DNA of 64,000 nt from an uncultured Prevotellaceae bacterium (GCA_947169115.1 CAMVOK010000001.1:186001-250000); one strand, 5' to 3'. Shown: positions 25,001 through 34,421, numbered from the stretch's first letter. Notes: generated by a model not told the origin, from the letters alone. Translations and numbers: made by a program.

Positions 25001-25620
25001 AGATAAAAGAAAGAGCCACAGTACATGTCCTGGCTAAGGGGCTGTCCGATGTTTTTCGCCCATCGTACTTCCCGTTGTTGGGTATTGTGCTTTTGTTGCT
25101 GTTCTCTTATCTTTCCTTGCTTCCTTGGGGACTGAAGATGTCGCTTTTGTTGATGGTTGCTTTCTGGACACTGTTGCTTCCCTCCTTGGGAGTGCGTGCT
25201 TATCGTAGGTTTACCAATAAAAGTCGGCAAGACTTATTATTGCGTCGCAATCGTATCGTTCCTTACGTGATACATATTCTTTGCTATGGCTGCCTACTCC
25301 ATCTACTCCATCGAATAAGCGTTCCTACATTCTTGGAGAGTATGATTATCATAAGTCTGCTTGTGCAGTGCGTTTGTACGATTGTCACTTTATGGTGGAA
25401 GATAAGTATGCACTCGGCTGGTGTTGGAGCTATAATGGGAGCTATCGTCGCCTACTCGGTAATGTTTAACTTCAATCCCGTTTGGTGGTTGTGCCTGTCT
25501 ATTTTGGTTAGTGGTTTGGTAAATAGTAGCCGTATGCTTTTGCGCCAGCATACACTTGGACAGGTTCTTGGTGGTACGCTGGTTGGCTTTTTATGTGGAT
25601 TAATAGGATTGTATATTTAA
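24997..25620 (+). CDS. PAP2-like membrane protein
   Basis: 207 residues with about six hydrophobic helices. The second half keeps a degenerate PAP2 pattern: KISMHSAGVGA near residue 145 and SRMLLRQHTLGQVLGG near 177. Classical PAP2 phosphatases have PSGH and SRxxxxxHxxxD; here the first is altered and the Asp is Gln, so activity is uncertain. The ATG overlaps the rpoN stop (ATGA), so the two genes are coupled, though a functional link is not evident. Confidence 0.72.
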   Translation: MKIKERATVHVLAKGLSDVFRPSYFPLLGIVLLLLFSYLSLLPWGLKMSLLLMVAFWTLLLPSLGVRAYRRFTNKSRQDLLLRRNRIVPYVIHILCYGCLLHLLHRISVPTFLESMIIISLLVQCVCTIVTLWWKISMHSAGVGAIMGAIVAYSVMFNFNPVWWLCLSILVSGLVNSSRMLLRQHTLGQVLGGTLVGFLCGLIGLYI

Positions 25621-25636
25621 AAGTGATTTGTGAAAT

Positions 25637-26152
25637 ATGAGATGTGAATTACCAAAAGTGAGTATTATAATGGGTAGCACCAGTGACCTTCCCATTATGG
25701 AGAAAGCGGCGAAAACACTCGATGAAATGGGTGTTTACTTTGAAATGAACGCTCTTTCTGCTCATCGGACTCCAATGGAGGTTGAGCAGTTCGCGCGTGA
25801 GGCTGAAAAACGTGGCATTCGTGTGATTATTGCTGGGGCAGGTATGGCTGCAGCTCTGCCTGGTGTGATTGCTGCGAATACGACATTGCCTGTTATCGGT
25901 GTGCCTATAAAAGGAATGCTTGATGGCTTAGATGCCTTACTCTCCATCGTTCAAATGCCTCCTGGCATACCAGTTGCAACAGTGGGCGTAAATGGGGCAC
26001 AGAATGCGGCGTTACTTGCTATCCAGATACTTTCATCGAGTGATGAGGTTTTAGCCATGCGTTTGAAAACCTATAAAGAGGGCTTGAAAGAAAAGATTGT
26101 AAAAGCCAATGCCGAGTTGGCAGAGGTGAAATATGAATTTAAAGTGAATTAA
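25637..26152 (+). CDS. purE: N5-carboxyaminoimidazole ribonucleotide mutase
   Basis: Moves the carboxyl group from N5-CAIR to give CAIR in purine synthesis. 171 residues, class I PurE. Visible signatures are IIMGSTSDLPIM with the phosphate-binding Ser residues, the catalytic-His segment SAHRTP near residue 43, IIAGAGMAAALPGV near 70, and PVATVGVNGAQNAALLA near 110. It is preceded closely by the PAP2-like gene and followed by ispG after 26 bp. Confidence 0.96.
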   Translation: MRCELPKVSIIMGSTSDLPIMEKAAKTLDEMGVYFEMNALSAHRTPMEVEQFAREAEKRGIRVIIAGAGMAAALPGVIAANTTLPVIGVPIKGMLDGLDALLSIVQMPPGIPVATVGVNGAQNAALLAIQILSSSDEVLAMRLKTYKEGLKEKIVKANAELAEVKYEFKVN

Positions 26153-26178
26153 CGTTCTTAAGGTCTTTAAAGTCCTTA

Positions 26179-27354
26179 ATGAAACTATTAAGAAAGACAG
26201 CGATGCAAAGAAGAAAAACACATGAAGTACGTGTCGGTAACATTGGTATTGGCGGTGACAACCCAGTCCGTGTCCAGTCAATGTGTACGACTTCGACGAT
26301 GGATACAGAGGGATGCGTCCGTCAAATCTTGGCTATTGCCAAGGCTGGCGGAGAACTTGTCCGTTTGACTACTCAAGGTGTGCGTGAGGCAGAGAACATG
26401 AAGGAGATACGTCGTCGTGTGCGTGAAGCGGGTTGTGAGGTACCTCTTGTGGCCGATGTGCATTTCAACCCTCGTGTGGCTGAGGTGGCTGCCCTGTATT
26501 GCGAAAAGGTACGCATTAATCCGGGCAATTATGTTGATGCTGCTCGTCAGTTCAAGCATTTAGAATATACCGATGAGGAATATCAAGCAGAATTGCAAAA
26601 GATAGAGGCGCGTCTCATTCCCTTCCTTAATATATGCCGGGAACACCACACCGCTGTTCGCATAGGCGTCAATCATGGTAGCCTCTCAGACCGTATAATG
26701 TCACGCTATGGCGATACACCAGAGGGAATTGTGGAGTCGTGCATGGAGTTTCTTCGTATCTGTATGAAGGAGAACTTCCTCGATGTCGTTGTCAGCATCA
26801 AGGCCTCGAATACGGTGGTCATGGTAGAGAGCGTTCGTCTTTTGGTAAAGGCGATGGACGCCGAAGGGATGACCTTCCCCTTGCATCTTGGAGTTACGGA
26901 AGCCGGTGAGGGCGAGGATGGTCGCATCAAGTCGGCTGTAGGTATTGGTGCCCTGCTTGTCGATGGCATTGGCGACACCATTCGTGTCTCGCTTAGCGAG
27001 GCTCCAGAAAATGAGATACCCGTGGCTTACACCCTATTGCAGGCCGCTCGTCTGCGTTTCACTAGGACGGAATACATATCTTGTCCCGGATGCGGCCGTA
27101 CGCTCTTTGACCTTCAGGGAACTATAGCCAGGGTTAAGGCTGCCACCAGTCATCTCACGGGTTTAAAGATAGCCGTCATGGGCTGTATCGTAAACGGTCC
27201 TGGCGAGATGGCCGATGCCGACTATGGTTATGTGGGGGCTGCCCGTGGCAAGGTCAGCCTTTATCGGGGCAAGCAGTGTATTGAGATGAACATTTCCGAG
27301 GCTGAGGCTGTCAATCGTTTACTGGAAATTATAAATCACGACTTGCAAGGCTAA
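26179..27354 (+). CDS. ispG: 4-hydroxy-3-methylbut-2-enyl diphosphate synthase, shortened form of the long Bacteroidetes type
   Basis: Converts MEcPP to HMBPP in the MEP isoprenoid pathway. The TIM-barrel part (about residues 10-285) matches long-form IspG of Bacteroidetes and plants (YTDEEYQAEL, GVNHGSLSDRIMSRYGDTP, PLHLGVTEAGEGEDGR). The C-terminal [4Fe-4S] domain has Cys302, Cys305 and Cys336 (SCPGCGRT, MGCIVNGPGEMADADYG). The middle A* domain of roughly 240 residues that separates these parts in Bacteroides is missing: ENEIPVA runs almost directly into LQAARLRFTRTEYISC. Total length is 391 residues, close to E. coli IspG. The catalytic residues at both ends are kept, so it is probably active. 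Confidence 0.95.
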   Translation: MKLLRKTAMQRRKTHEVRVGNIGIGGDNPVRVQSMCTTSTMDTEGCVRQILAIAKAGGELVRLTTQGVREAENMKEIRRRVREAGCEVPLVADVHFNPRVAEVAALYCEKVRINPGNYVDAARQFKHLEYTDEEYQAELQKIEARLIPFLNICREHHTAVRIGVNHGSLSDRIMSRYGDTPEGIVESCMEFLRICMKENFLDVVVSIKASNTVVMVESVRLLVKAMDAEGMTFPLHLGVTEAGEGEDGRIKSAVGIGALLVDGIGDTIRVSLSEAPENEIPVAYTLLQAARLRFTRTEYISCPGCGRTLFDLQGTIARVKAATSHLTGLKIAVMGCIVNGPGEMADADYGYVGAARGKVSLYRGKQCIEMNISEAEAVNRLLEIINHDLQG

Positions 27355-27393
27355 TAAACTTAATAAGCCAAATAAGTCAAATATTATTATATT

Positions 27394-28896
27394 ATGAATA
27401 ATCAACCCTTATTGATTTACAACACACTCTCTCGTCAAAAGGAGTTGTTCCGTCCTTTGCATGAGGGCCGTGTGGGCATGTATGTTTGTGGCCCCACGGT
27501 CTATGGCGATGCCCATCTGGGCCATGCCCGTCCTGCTATTACCTTCGACCTCTTGTTCCGTTATCTCCTGCATTTAGGTTACAAGGTACGTTACGTCCGT
27601 AACATTACTGACGTTGGACATTTGGAACATGATGCAGATGAGGGTGAGGATAAGATTGCCAAGAAGGCCCGTCTTGAAGAACTGGAGCCCATGGAGGTTG
27701 CCCAGTACTATACCAATCGTTTCCACGAGGCTATGGCCGCGCTGAACTGTCTGCCTCCCAGCATTGAACCACATGCCACGGGACACATCATAGAACAGCA
27801 GCAATTGGTACAGCAGATTCTGGACAACGGCTATGCCTACGAGTCGAATGGCAGCATCTATTTCGATGTGGAGAAATATGACCATGACCATCGGTATGGA
27901 ATACTCAGTGGTCGGTCATTAGAGAACATTAAGGATGCAAGCCGTGAATTGGCTGGGGTGGGAGAGAAGCGCAACCAAGCCGACTTCGCCCTGTGGAAGA
28001 AAGCGCAGCCCGAGCATATCATGCGCTGGCCATCGCCTTGGAGCGACGGATTCCCAGGTTGGCATTGCGAATGCACGGCCATGGGACGTAAGTACTTGGG
28101 TGAGGAGTTCGACATCCACGGCGGTGGCATGGACCTCGTCTTCCCCCACCACGAGTGTGAGATAGCTCAGGCCGTGGCCAGCCAAGGACACCCGATGGTA
28201 CATTACTGGATGCATAATAACATGATTACCATCGGCGGACAGAAGATGGGCAAGTCGTATAACAACTTTATCACCCTGCCCGAGTTCTTTGCAGGAACTC
28301 ATGAGAAGTTGACTCAGGCCTACGCCCCCATGACCATTCGCTTCTTCATTCTTCAGGCACATTACCGCTCGACCGTTGACTTTGGAAACGAGGCTTTGCA
28401 GGCTGCTGAGAAAGGTTTGGCTCGATTGATGGATGGTTGGAAATTGCTCCAGCGTCTGCAAGACGGTCAGAAGACCAAAGGTGCTCCCCAAGTGGAAGTC
28501 CAGTATGTTGCAACCCTGTCACAACAATGCTACGATGCCATGAACGATGACCTCAACTCTCCACAGGTCATCAGTGCCTTGTTCGATGCTTGCCGTGTCA
28601 TAAACACCGTAAATGACAAGAAAGCAAGTATTACGTCTGAGGTGGCACAGGCTTTGCGTGAGTTATTCCATACTTTTGCCTTTGACATATTGGGACTCAC
28701 TGAGAACGCCGGTACCAGCAATAAAGCCCGTGAGGAAGCCTTCGGTCATGTTGTTGACATGCTTTTGGAGCAACGCAGTCAGGCTAAGGCTGAGAAAAAC
28801 TGGGCACTTTCGGATAAGATACGTGATGATCTTGCGGCTCTTGGTTTCGAGGTGAAAGATACCAAGGATGGTTACTCTTGGTCGTTGAATGTATAA
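27394..28896 (+). CDS. cysS: Cysteine--tRNA ligase
   Basis: Class I aminoacyl-tRNA synthetase charging tRNA-Cys. Motifs are [18 protein letters not shown] (zinc Cys and HIGH signature) near residue 30, WHCECTAMG with a zinc Cys near 225, [10 protein letters not shown] near 250, and KMGKSYNN near 285. 500 residues, the normal length. It is the last gene of the rpoN-cysS series and is followed by a terminator. Confidence 0.97.
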   Translation: MNNQPLLIYNTLSRQKELFRPLHEGRVGMYVCGPTVYGDAHLGHARPAITFDLLFRYLLHLGYKVRYVRNITDVGHLEHDADEGEDKIAKKARLEELEPMEVAQYYTNRFHEAMAALNCLPPSIEPHATGHIIEQQQLVQQILDNGYAYESNGSIYFDVEKYDHDHRYGILSGRSLENIKDASRELAGVGEKRNQADFALWKKAQPEHIMRWPSPWSDGFPGWHCECTAMGRKYLGEEFDIHGGGMDLVFPHHECEIAQAVASQGHPMVHYWMHNNMITIGGQKMGKSYNNFITLPEFFAGTHEKLTQAYAPMTIRFFILQAHYRSTVDFGNEALQAAEKGLARLMDGWKLLQRLQDGQKTKGAPQVEVQYVATLSQQCYDAMNDDLNSPQVISALFDACRVINTVNDKKASITSEVAQALRELFHTFAFDILGLTENAGTSNKAREEAFGHVVDMLLEQRSQAKAEKNWALSDKIRDDLAALGFEVKDTKDGYSWSLNV

Positions 28897-28907
28897 TCTA
28901 TATTTTT

Positions 28908-28953
28908 AAAAGCAGGCTACGGAATCGTTAAGGTTTCGTAGCCTGCTTTTTTT
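28908..28953. terminator. Bidirectional terminator between cysS and the acyltransferase gene
   Basis: AAAGCAGGCTACGGAA and TTTCGTAGCCTGCTTT form a 15-16 bp stem; T-run follows on the plus strand and an A-rich tract precedes. The stop codon and last seven codons of the minus-strand acyltransferase gene lie inside the hairpin. Confidence 0.85.
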
Positions 28954-29836
28954 GTACCCATTCTTCGTAGGTCCGTTTCCAGCGATTGTGGGTCCAGAGC
29001 CATAGTTCTGGGCATTCGCGGATTTGGGCCTCAAGTAGAGCTGCATAATAATTTGTTGCTTCAAATTCACCCAATTCATCGGCATTTATGCTTATCTTCT
29101 GAAGCTCGGCTCGGTAATATCCTCGTTTGGGACGGGTAACACGCACATAGTATAGTGCGGCATTCACTTGGCGTGCTATCTTTTCCGTGCCGATGAAAAA
29201 CGATGTTTTGTGGTTCAGGAAGTCTGTCCAGTGGTGCATGGCTTCCCATTTGGGACTTTGGTCTGCGATGAAACCGATAATCTCTTTTTGTCCTTCCTTT
29301 CTTGCCGTAAGTATCTGACGCAGGGTCAACTTCATGGGTATGCAGAGTCCCCCGAATTGTTGGCGCAGTTCTATGAAGAAACGGTCAACTTCTTTGTTGT
29401 AGAGAGGATGGTAGATTTGTGCTCCCTGCCATTCGTCATCGAGCCACAGAGGGAATGATGCCATCCATTCCCAATTTCCGTAATGGCCAAGATAGAAGAA
29501 TCCAAAAGGCTTCCCTTCTTTCCGTAACGTTTCTTCCATCTCAGGTATGCCAACAAACTCCACGCGTCGTTTAACTTCTTTGTGTGGCATGGTAACAAGT
29601 TTCAGCGTTTCTACGATGTAGTCACAGAAAAAGTGATAGAAACGCTTTTCTATACACTTGCGCTCATTCCTATTTTTCTCTGGGAAGCTCTCTGCCAATT
29701 GGCGTGCAACAAGGGGACGACGATAGCGTACGATGTGAAATACCAGTGGAAAGAGCAACCAGTCAGACAGGAAGTAGTGGACGCACAAGGGCATGTGCGA
29801 CAACATTCGAAGCAGGGCAAATAGAAACTTGTACAA
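28928..29836 (-). CDS. Lipid A acyltransferase-like protein (LpxL/HtrB family)
   Basis: 302 residues with an N-terminal membrane segment and the family's active-site motif HX4E (GHYGNWEW, near residue 117), followed by QIYHPLYNKEVDRF, FIADQSP near 188 and ELWLWTHNRWK near the end. Such enzymes add a secondary acyl chain to Kdo2-lipid IVA at the inner membrane; in Bacteroidetes some relatives make other acyl-aminolipids. The last codons are embedded in the shared terminator. The LtaS-like gene lies 10 bp upstream, so these two probably share a transcript. Confidence 0.88.
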   Translation of the reverse strand: MYKFLFALLRMLSHMPLCVHYFLSDWLLFPLVFHIVRYRRPLVARQLAESFPEKNRNERKCIEKRFYHFFCDYIVETLKLVTMPHKEVKRRVEFVGIPEMEETLRKEGKPFGFFYLGHYGNWEWMASFPLWLDDEWQGAQIYHPLYNKEVDRFFIELRQQFGGLCIPMKLTLRQILTARKEGQKEIIGFIADQSPKWEAMHHWTDFLNHKTSFFIGTEKIARQVNAALYYVRVTRPKRGYYRAELQKISINADELGEFEATNYYAALLEAQIRECPELWLWTHNRWKRTYEEWVQKKQATKP

Positions 29837-29846
29837 TAGTTTGAAG

Positions 29847-31586
29847 TTAATGGGTTGAAATCTGCGAATAGGAAGTGTGGAGTATGGAAAGTGCTTTCTT
29901 CAGCCTTGTCGAATCAACCTTCTCACCTATGGGTATGACCTTGCGTGCGGTCAGGTCGTACATGGTTTCGCCACCTTCGTCTTTATAGAACAATCCTGCG
30001 GGATAGTTGCAATAGACAAATGGCTTGTAGTCGGGCGCGAGCACGTTTCTGCTCCATCGGTAATCGTCATGCGGAAGCCCCATTTGTGCCAGTAGTGTGG
30101 CGGCAATATCGCTCTGGTTCATTAGTATAGAAATGTGTCGTGCCTCTTTCACGGCACCGCCAATCCAAAGCATTGGGCTATGGAAGAACTCACTTGTGTC
30201 ATAAGTCTGCTCGTAGAGGAATCCGTGGTCGGGGATGATGATGACCAACAGGTTCTTCCAGACGGGCAAGGTTTTCAGACTATCCACGAGGTCACCCAGG
30301 CATTGGTCTGTGTAGGCAAAGGCGTTCAGCTTCTTGTCCTCCAGCCTGTGGTAAGGTACATTCCATGGTTCGTGGCTCGAAAGGGTTTGCCATACCATCA
30401 TCCATCGTGCCGTGGTATCTATCTCGGCAATGGTTCTGTACATTTTCATGGCCGATGTGCCGTCGTTGGCTCCCCAACTACTATTTAGTTCCTCGGTACT
30501 GAAGTAGGAATCGTCCATTAGGGCTTCGAAGCCCATGTCGGCCAGATATTGGTATTTACCCATATTTGTCATGGCTCCACCGTACATATAGCCAGTTTGG
30601 TAACCCGCAGCTTGGAAACTCTTGGGTAGTGAAGACAGGTTTTCATGCATGTGTGCCTCCTTCATTGGGCTTATGGAGGGGTAGGATATCCATCCAGAGT
30701 AAGTGCATACTGTACCTCGGTCGGTGCGGAACGAGTTGCTGTAGTAGTTGTCCCAGAAAATACCCTCTGGGATGAGTCGTGATAGATTGGGGGCTACATC
30801 AGGAATACCTCCCAGTTCTTTCACGAACTTGCCACCGAAACTTTCCATCATGACGAAGAGCACGTTGGGGCGTTGAGTGGTGAGCAGGGTGTCTGTGATT
30901 TCGTTGCTTGTCTTGTAGACGGTAACAGCTTTGATGCTATCCTCGTTGACTTTGGTATATCTGTGTTCATCGAAGAATGATGCCACAAAGCGGAATGTTG
31001 GGTTTGTAGCAGCGTGACTTAAAAAGAGTGGACCACGGAGATAACAAGAGCCAACACGGATGGGCACGATAGCTAAGAGAAGAACAATTAGTCCCATAAT
31101 GAGTGGTTGCTTCTCGTTAAAGCGTTTGGGCGTGAGCCAGATTGCTGGTACGCTTGCCATTAGTATGAATACGATGACGGCCACTACACGGGTAGCCAGG
31201 AAACCGATGCTGACACTATTGGTCGTACCTTCAGGCGAAGCGGCATAACTAAGATGTACGGCACAGAGTTTGAACTCCCAAAACTCATACATGACGATGT
31301 CGGCCATGGTTGTGGCTGCCATTACGAAGGCCATTAGGCAGAAATAGGGCACCAGAATCCATCGTATGCCTCGTCGCATAAATAATACACATAAGGCAGG
31401 GATGGCCAGTAGCAAGGCCGATGTGTGAAGGTCGAGCAGTAAGCCATGCAATGCAATATTCAGGAACTGGCCGAATGTCACCGTCTGAATATCTTGATTA
31501 TAGATGATGAAGGCTATTTTGCCTATGAGGAATATGCCCGTCAGTAGCAATAGCAAAGCTAATAGATATTTCTCTCTGTTTTTCAT
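29847..31586 (-). CDS. LtaS/sulfatase-superfamily phosphotransferase, membrane-anchored
   Basis: 579 residues. Five or so transmembrane helices (to about residue 200) precede an extracytoplasmic alkaline-phosphatase-fold domain. Metal and catalytic motifs are VLFVMMESFGG, NSFRTDRGTVCTYSGW with the candidate Thr nucleophile near residue 295, TLSSHEPW, and IIIPDHGFLYEQ. The layout is that of lipoteichoic-acid synthase and related phosphoglycerol or phosphoethanolamine transferases. In a Gram-negative, modification of lipid A, glycans or periplasmic glucans is more likely than LTA synthesis. It sits next to an LpxL-like acyltransferase. Confidence 0.85.
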   Translation of the reverse strand: MKNREKYLLALLLLLTGIFLIGKIAFIIYNQDIQTVTFGQFLNIALHGLLLDLHTSALLLAIPALCVLFMRRGIRWILVPYFCLMAFVMAATTMADIVMYEFWEFKLCAVHLSYAASPEGTTNSVSIGFLATRVVAVIVFILMASVPAIWLTPKRFNEKQPLIMGLIVLLLAIVPIRVGSCYLRGPLFLSHAATNPTFRFVASFFDEHRYTKVNEDSIKAVTVYKTSNEITDTLLTTQRPNVLFVMMESFGGKFVKELGGIPDVAPNLSRLIPEGIFWDNYYSNSFRTDRGTVCTYSGWISYPSISPMKEAHMHENLSSLPKSFQAAGYQTGYMYGGAMTNMGKYQYLADMGFEALMDDSYFSTEELNSSWGANDGTSAMKMYRTIAEIDTTARWMMVWQTLSSHEPWNVPYHRLEDKKLNAFAYTDQCLGDLVDSLKTLPVWKNLLVIIIPDHGFLYEQTYDTSEFFHSPMLWIGGAVKEARHISILMNQSDIAATLLAQMGLPHDDYRWSRNVLAPDYKPFVYCNYPAGLFYKDEGGETMYDLTARKVIPIGEKVDSTRLKKALSILHTSYSQISTH

Positions 31587-31607
31587 AATCCCTAAATATC
31601 TAATTCT

Positions 31608-32042
31608 TTATTTCTTTCTTCCAAAATCGGCTGGTACTTCTCCCCATTCGCTTGTTTCCCATTTCAGTACTGGTGCGTGTAGTGGATTCTCGCGTAGCCA
31701 TTTCTCTGCCCTTTGGATGAGGTCGTAGGCTTGTTCCGTTTTCTCGTTTCGTTCCAGTTTCGTTTTACACTTACGGTTCTTTACCCATAAGATGGCATTG
31801 TACGAATCGCTGTAAACCTTCATTGACCAGCCTTTCTGCTTGATGAGAGCCAACGCGTGGACGATGGCCAAAAACTCGCCGATATTGTTCGTGCCCTGTA
31901 TTGGTCCATAGTGAAACAGGCGTTGTTCGTTACCTAAGTACACCCCCTGATATTCCATGGGGCCAGGGTTTCCGCTACAACCTGCATCCACTGCTATGGC
32001 ATTGAAATCGACTGTTCCTTCCAGCCTCTCGTAATCCAGCAT
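31608..32042 (-). CDS. Ribonuclease HI
   Basis: 144 residues with a full RNase H fold pattern. Acidic residues are Asp19 (AIAVDAGCSGNPGP), the Glu of NIGEFLAIVHAL, the Asp of KVYSDSYNAI, and a C-terminal Asp in VPADFG. It cleaves the RNA of RNA-DNA hybrids. It has neither the N-terminal hybrid-binding domain nor the viroplasmin-like domain found in some other Bacteroidetes RNases H. A 41-bp spacer of CTTAACTCTTAACT repeats separates it from argS. Confidence 0.9.
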   Translation of the reverse strand: MLDYERLEGTVDFNAIAVDAGCSGNPGPMEYQGVYLGNEQRLFHYGPIQGTNNIGEFLAIVHALALIKQKGWSMKVYSDSYNAILWVKNRKCKTKLERNEKTEQAYDLIQRAEKWLRENPLHAPVLKWETSEWGEVPADFGRKK

Positions 32043-32083
32043 TCTTGCGTCTTAACTCTTAACTCTTAATTCTTAACTTTTAT
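32043..32083. repeat. TTAACTC short tandem repeat between argS and the RNase HI gene
   Basis: Three to four imperfect copies of CTTAACT/CTTAATT fill the spacer. It is one of several spacer microsatellites in the window. Confidence 0.7.
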
Positions 32084-33883
32084 TTACATGCGTTCCGGCA
32101 CCTCAATGCCCAACAGAGCAAGTCCATTGCGCACCACTTTGCTCACAGCCTCGGAGAGGGCCAGGCGTACCACCTGTTTTTCTTTGTCTTCTTCCTTCAG
32201 TACGCTGAAGTCGTGGTAGAACTGGTTGTACTCCTTCACCAGATCATAGCAGTAGTTGGCGATGCACGATGGGTTGTAGTCATTGCCTGCCTGACGCACC
32301 ACGGCAGCAAAGTCGTTGAGGTGTTGTATGAGGCTTATCTCCTTGTTGCTCAGTTCGGCAGTCGTTGGAAGTTCGGCAGGAACCTCTATGCCTTGAGCGG
32401 CAGCTTTTCTGAGTATGCTGCGTATGCGAGCGTAGGTATATTGGATGAAAGGTCCTGTGTTTCCGTTGAAGTCAATCGACTCTTCGGGATTGAAGAGCAT
32501 GTTCTTTCGGGCATCAACTTTCAGGATGAAGTATTTTAGAGCACCCATACCTACGATGCGGGCGATTTCCTGTGCTTCTGACTTTGTGATGTCCTCTAAT
32601 TTATTCACTTTGTCAGCACTCATTTGACTTGCATCCTCAATCATGGTCTGTATGAGGTCGTCGGCATCCACTACAGTCCCCTCGCGCGATTTCATTTTGC
32701 CGTTGGGAAGTTCCACCATACCGTAGGAGAAGTGTACGAGGTCTTTGCCCCACTTGAAGCCCAGTTTGTCAAGCAGGATACTCAAAACCTGGAAATGGTA
32801 GTTCTGCTCGTTGCCCACTACGTATATCATCTTGTCGATGGGGTAGTCTTGGAAACGCAGTTTTGCCGTGCCGATATCCTGTGTCATGTACACGCTTGTA
32901 CCGTCACTCCTGAGCAGCAGTTTCTCGTCCAGTCCCTCCTTGGTAAGGTCGGCCCATACGCTACCGTCTTCGCGGCGGTAGAAGAAACCTTTCTGCAGAC
33001 CTTCTTCCACTTTCTCCTTACCTTCCAGATAAGTGTCGCTTTCGTAGTATATTTTGTCAAAATTTACGCCCAGTGCCTTGTATGTCTCATCGAAACCGGC
33101 ATACACCCACTCGTTCATCTTGCGCCATAAAGCACGAACTTCGGCATCGCCCTGTTCCCACTTTACCAGCATTTCGTGAGCCTCCTTGATGAGTGGAGCC
33201 TCCTGCTTGGCCTGTTCCTCATCCATCCCCTTGGCCATCAGTTCTTTCACCTCCTCGCGGTAGTGTTTATCAAAAGCCACATAGTAGTCACCGATGAGGT
33301 GGTCCCCCTTCTTGCCGCTCGTTTCGGGTGTCTCTCCGTTGCCCCATTTCAGCCAGGCCAACATTGATTTACAGATGTGTATGCCACGGTCATTCACAAT
33401 GTTGGTCTTCACCACACGGTTACCATTAGCTTCCATCACCTGTGCCAGTGCCCAACCCAGCAGGTTGTTGCGGACATGTCCTAAGTGTAGGGGTTTGTTG
33501 GTGTTGGGACTGCTGTATTCTATCATCACCAGTGGACTCTTGTCTGTAACGGGCTGGAAGCCGAACCGCTCCTGGCCGTTTATCTCTTGCAACAAGAGAA
33601 TCCACTGTGCCGGAGCAATGACCAGGTTGAGGAATCCTTTTACTACATTAAACCTTGCCACTACGTCGGGCACTGTCTTGGTGAGGTATTCCCCAATCTC
33701 CTGTGCCGTGTCTTCGGGTTTCTTCTTGCTCATTCTGAGGAAGGGGAACACCACAAGCGTTACGTTACCCTCAAATTCTGGGCGTGTCTCCTGTAGTTGT
33801 ATGCTCTCCTGTGCTACGTCCTGGCCATAAAGTTCCTTGATGGCGGTCGCCGTAGCCTGGGTTATCTTATTGGTTATTTCCAT
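32084..33883 (-). CDS. argS: Arginine--tRNA ligase
   Basis: Class I synthetase of 599 residues. An N-terminal additional domain (about residues 1-110) is followed by the HIGH signature in SSPNTNKPLHLGHVRN near residue 135, the KMSKR-equivalent KMKSREG near 405, and a C-terminal helical anticodon-binding domain ending RNGLALLGIEVPERM. Transcription starts about 35 nt upstream from a strong promoter at 33926-33957; RNase HI, LtaS-like and LpxL-like genes follow on the same strand. Confidence 0.97.
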   Translation of the reverse strand: MEITNKITQATATAIKELYGQDVAQESIQLQETRPEFEGNVTLVVFPFLRMSKKKPEDTAQEIGEYLTKTVPDVVARFNVVKGFLNLVIAPAQWILLLQEINGQERFGFQPVTDKSPLVMIEYSSPNTNKPLHLGHVRNNLLGWALAQVMEANGNRVVKTNIVNDRGIHICKSMLAWLKWGNGETPETSGKKGDHLIGDYYVAFDKHYREEVKELMAKGMDEEQAKQEAPLIKEAHEMLVKWEQGDAEVRALWRKMNEWVYAGFDETYKALGVNFDKIYYESDTYLEGKEKVEEGLQKGFFYRREDGSVWADLTKEGLDEKLLLRSDGTSVYMTQDIGTAKLRFQDYPIDKMIYVVGNEQNYHFQVLSILLDKLGFKWGKDLVHFSYGMVELPNGKMKSREGTVVDADDLIQTMIEDASQMSADKVNKLEDITKSEAQEIARIVGMGALKYFILKVDARKNMLFNPEESIDFNGNTGPFIQYTYARIRSILRKAAAQGIEVPAELPTTAELSNKEISLIQHLNDFAAVVRQAGNDYNPSCIANYCYDLVKEYNQFYHDFSVLKEEDKEKQVVRLALSEAVSKVVRNGLALLGIEVPERM

Positions 33884-33925
33884 AATCCTACCTTATTATA
33901 TTTATATAACTTTGTTTCGTGGGCG

Positions 33926-33957
33926 CAAAGATAGTGCAAATCGAGCGAAAAAACAAA
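33926..33957 (-). promoter_or_regulatory. argS promoter
   Basis: On the minus strand TTTG (33957-33954), a 20-nt spacer, TATCTTTG (33933-33926). Confidence 0.8.
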
Positions 33958-34088
33958 CTTTGTTTGGTTTTTCCAAGATGCCGCCTATCTTGGGTCGTAA
34001 GCCAGCGTGTGTGCAGATTGTTGGCCTATTCCGAACAATTAGTGTTTTTGGGGAATAGAAAACTCTTGTGTGGTTTTTGTTAAAATAT

Positions 34089-34346
34089 ATGACTATCCGC
34101 AATCGTACCACCAAAGCCCAAAGGGCTGACAAGAATACAGGCAGGGGTAAAACCCCTGCAAAAAAGAGCAATAACGTTAGCCCTGTAATCGGACGCGTAG
34201 CTACGTTTGCTGTGCAAGAAGGGGCGACAGACTATTCTGTCACCCCTTTGGGGTTTACATTCTGTGTGTATCTCAGCAGGGGCTTCACCCCTGCCTGTAA
34301 TCTGCGACCCTTTCAGGGTTTTGGTGGTACAATTGCGGATAACCAT
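34089..34346. repeat. 258-bp nested inverted-repeat element (MITE-like), non-coding
   Basis: The ends are near-perfect inverted copies of about 37 bp: TATCCGCAATCGTACCACC on the left, TATCCGCAATTGTACCACC on the right when read in reverse. Inside them sit matching hairpins GCAGGGGTAAAACCCCTGC (34141-34159) and GCAGGGGCTTCACCCCTGC (34276-34294), a hairpin AGGGGCGACAGA/TCTGTCACCCCT in the centre and the palindrome CGTAGCTACG. It has no gene; ORFs on both strands are by-products of the symmetry. It fills most of the 538-bp space between argS and the lipoprotein gene. Confidence 0.82.
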
Positions 34347-34421
34347 TTAAATTATGTCCATGCGAAACGGCGACCCCGATCTGTGATAGGAGCCGCCGTT
34401 ATGGTTATGGATTTGTTTCCG

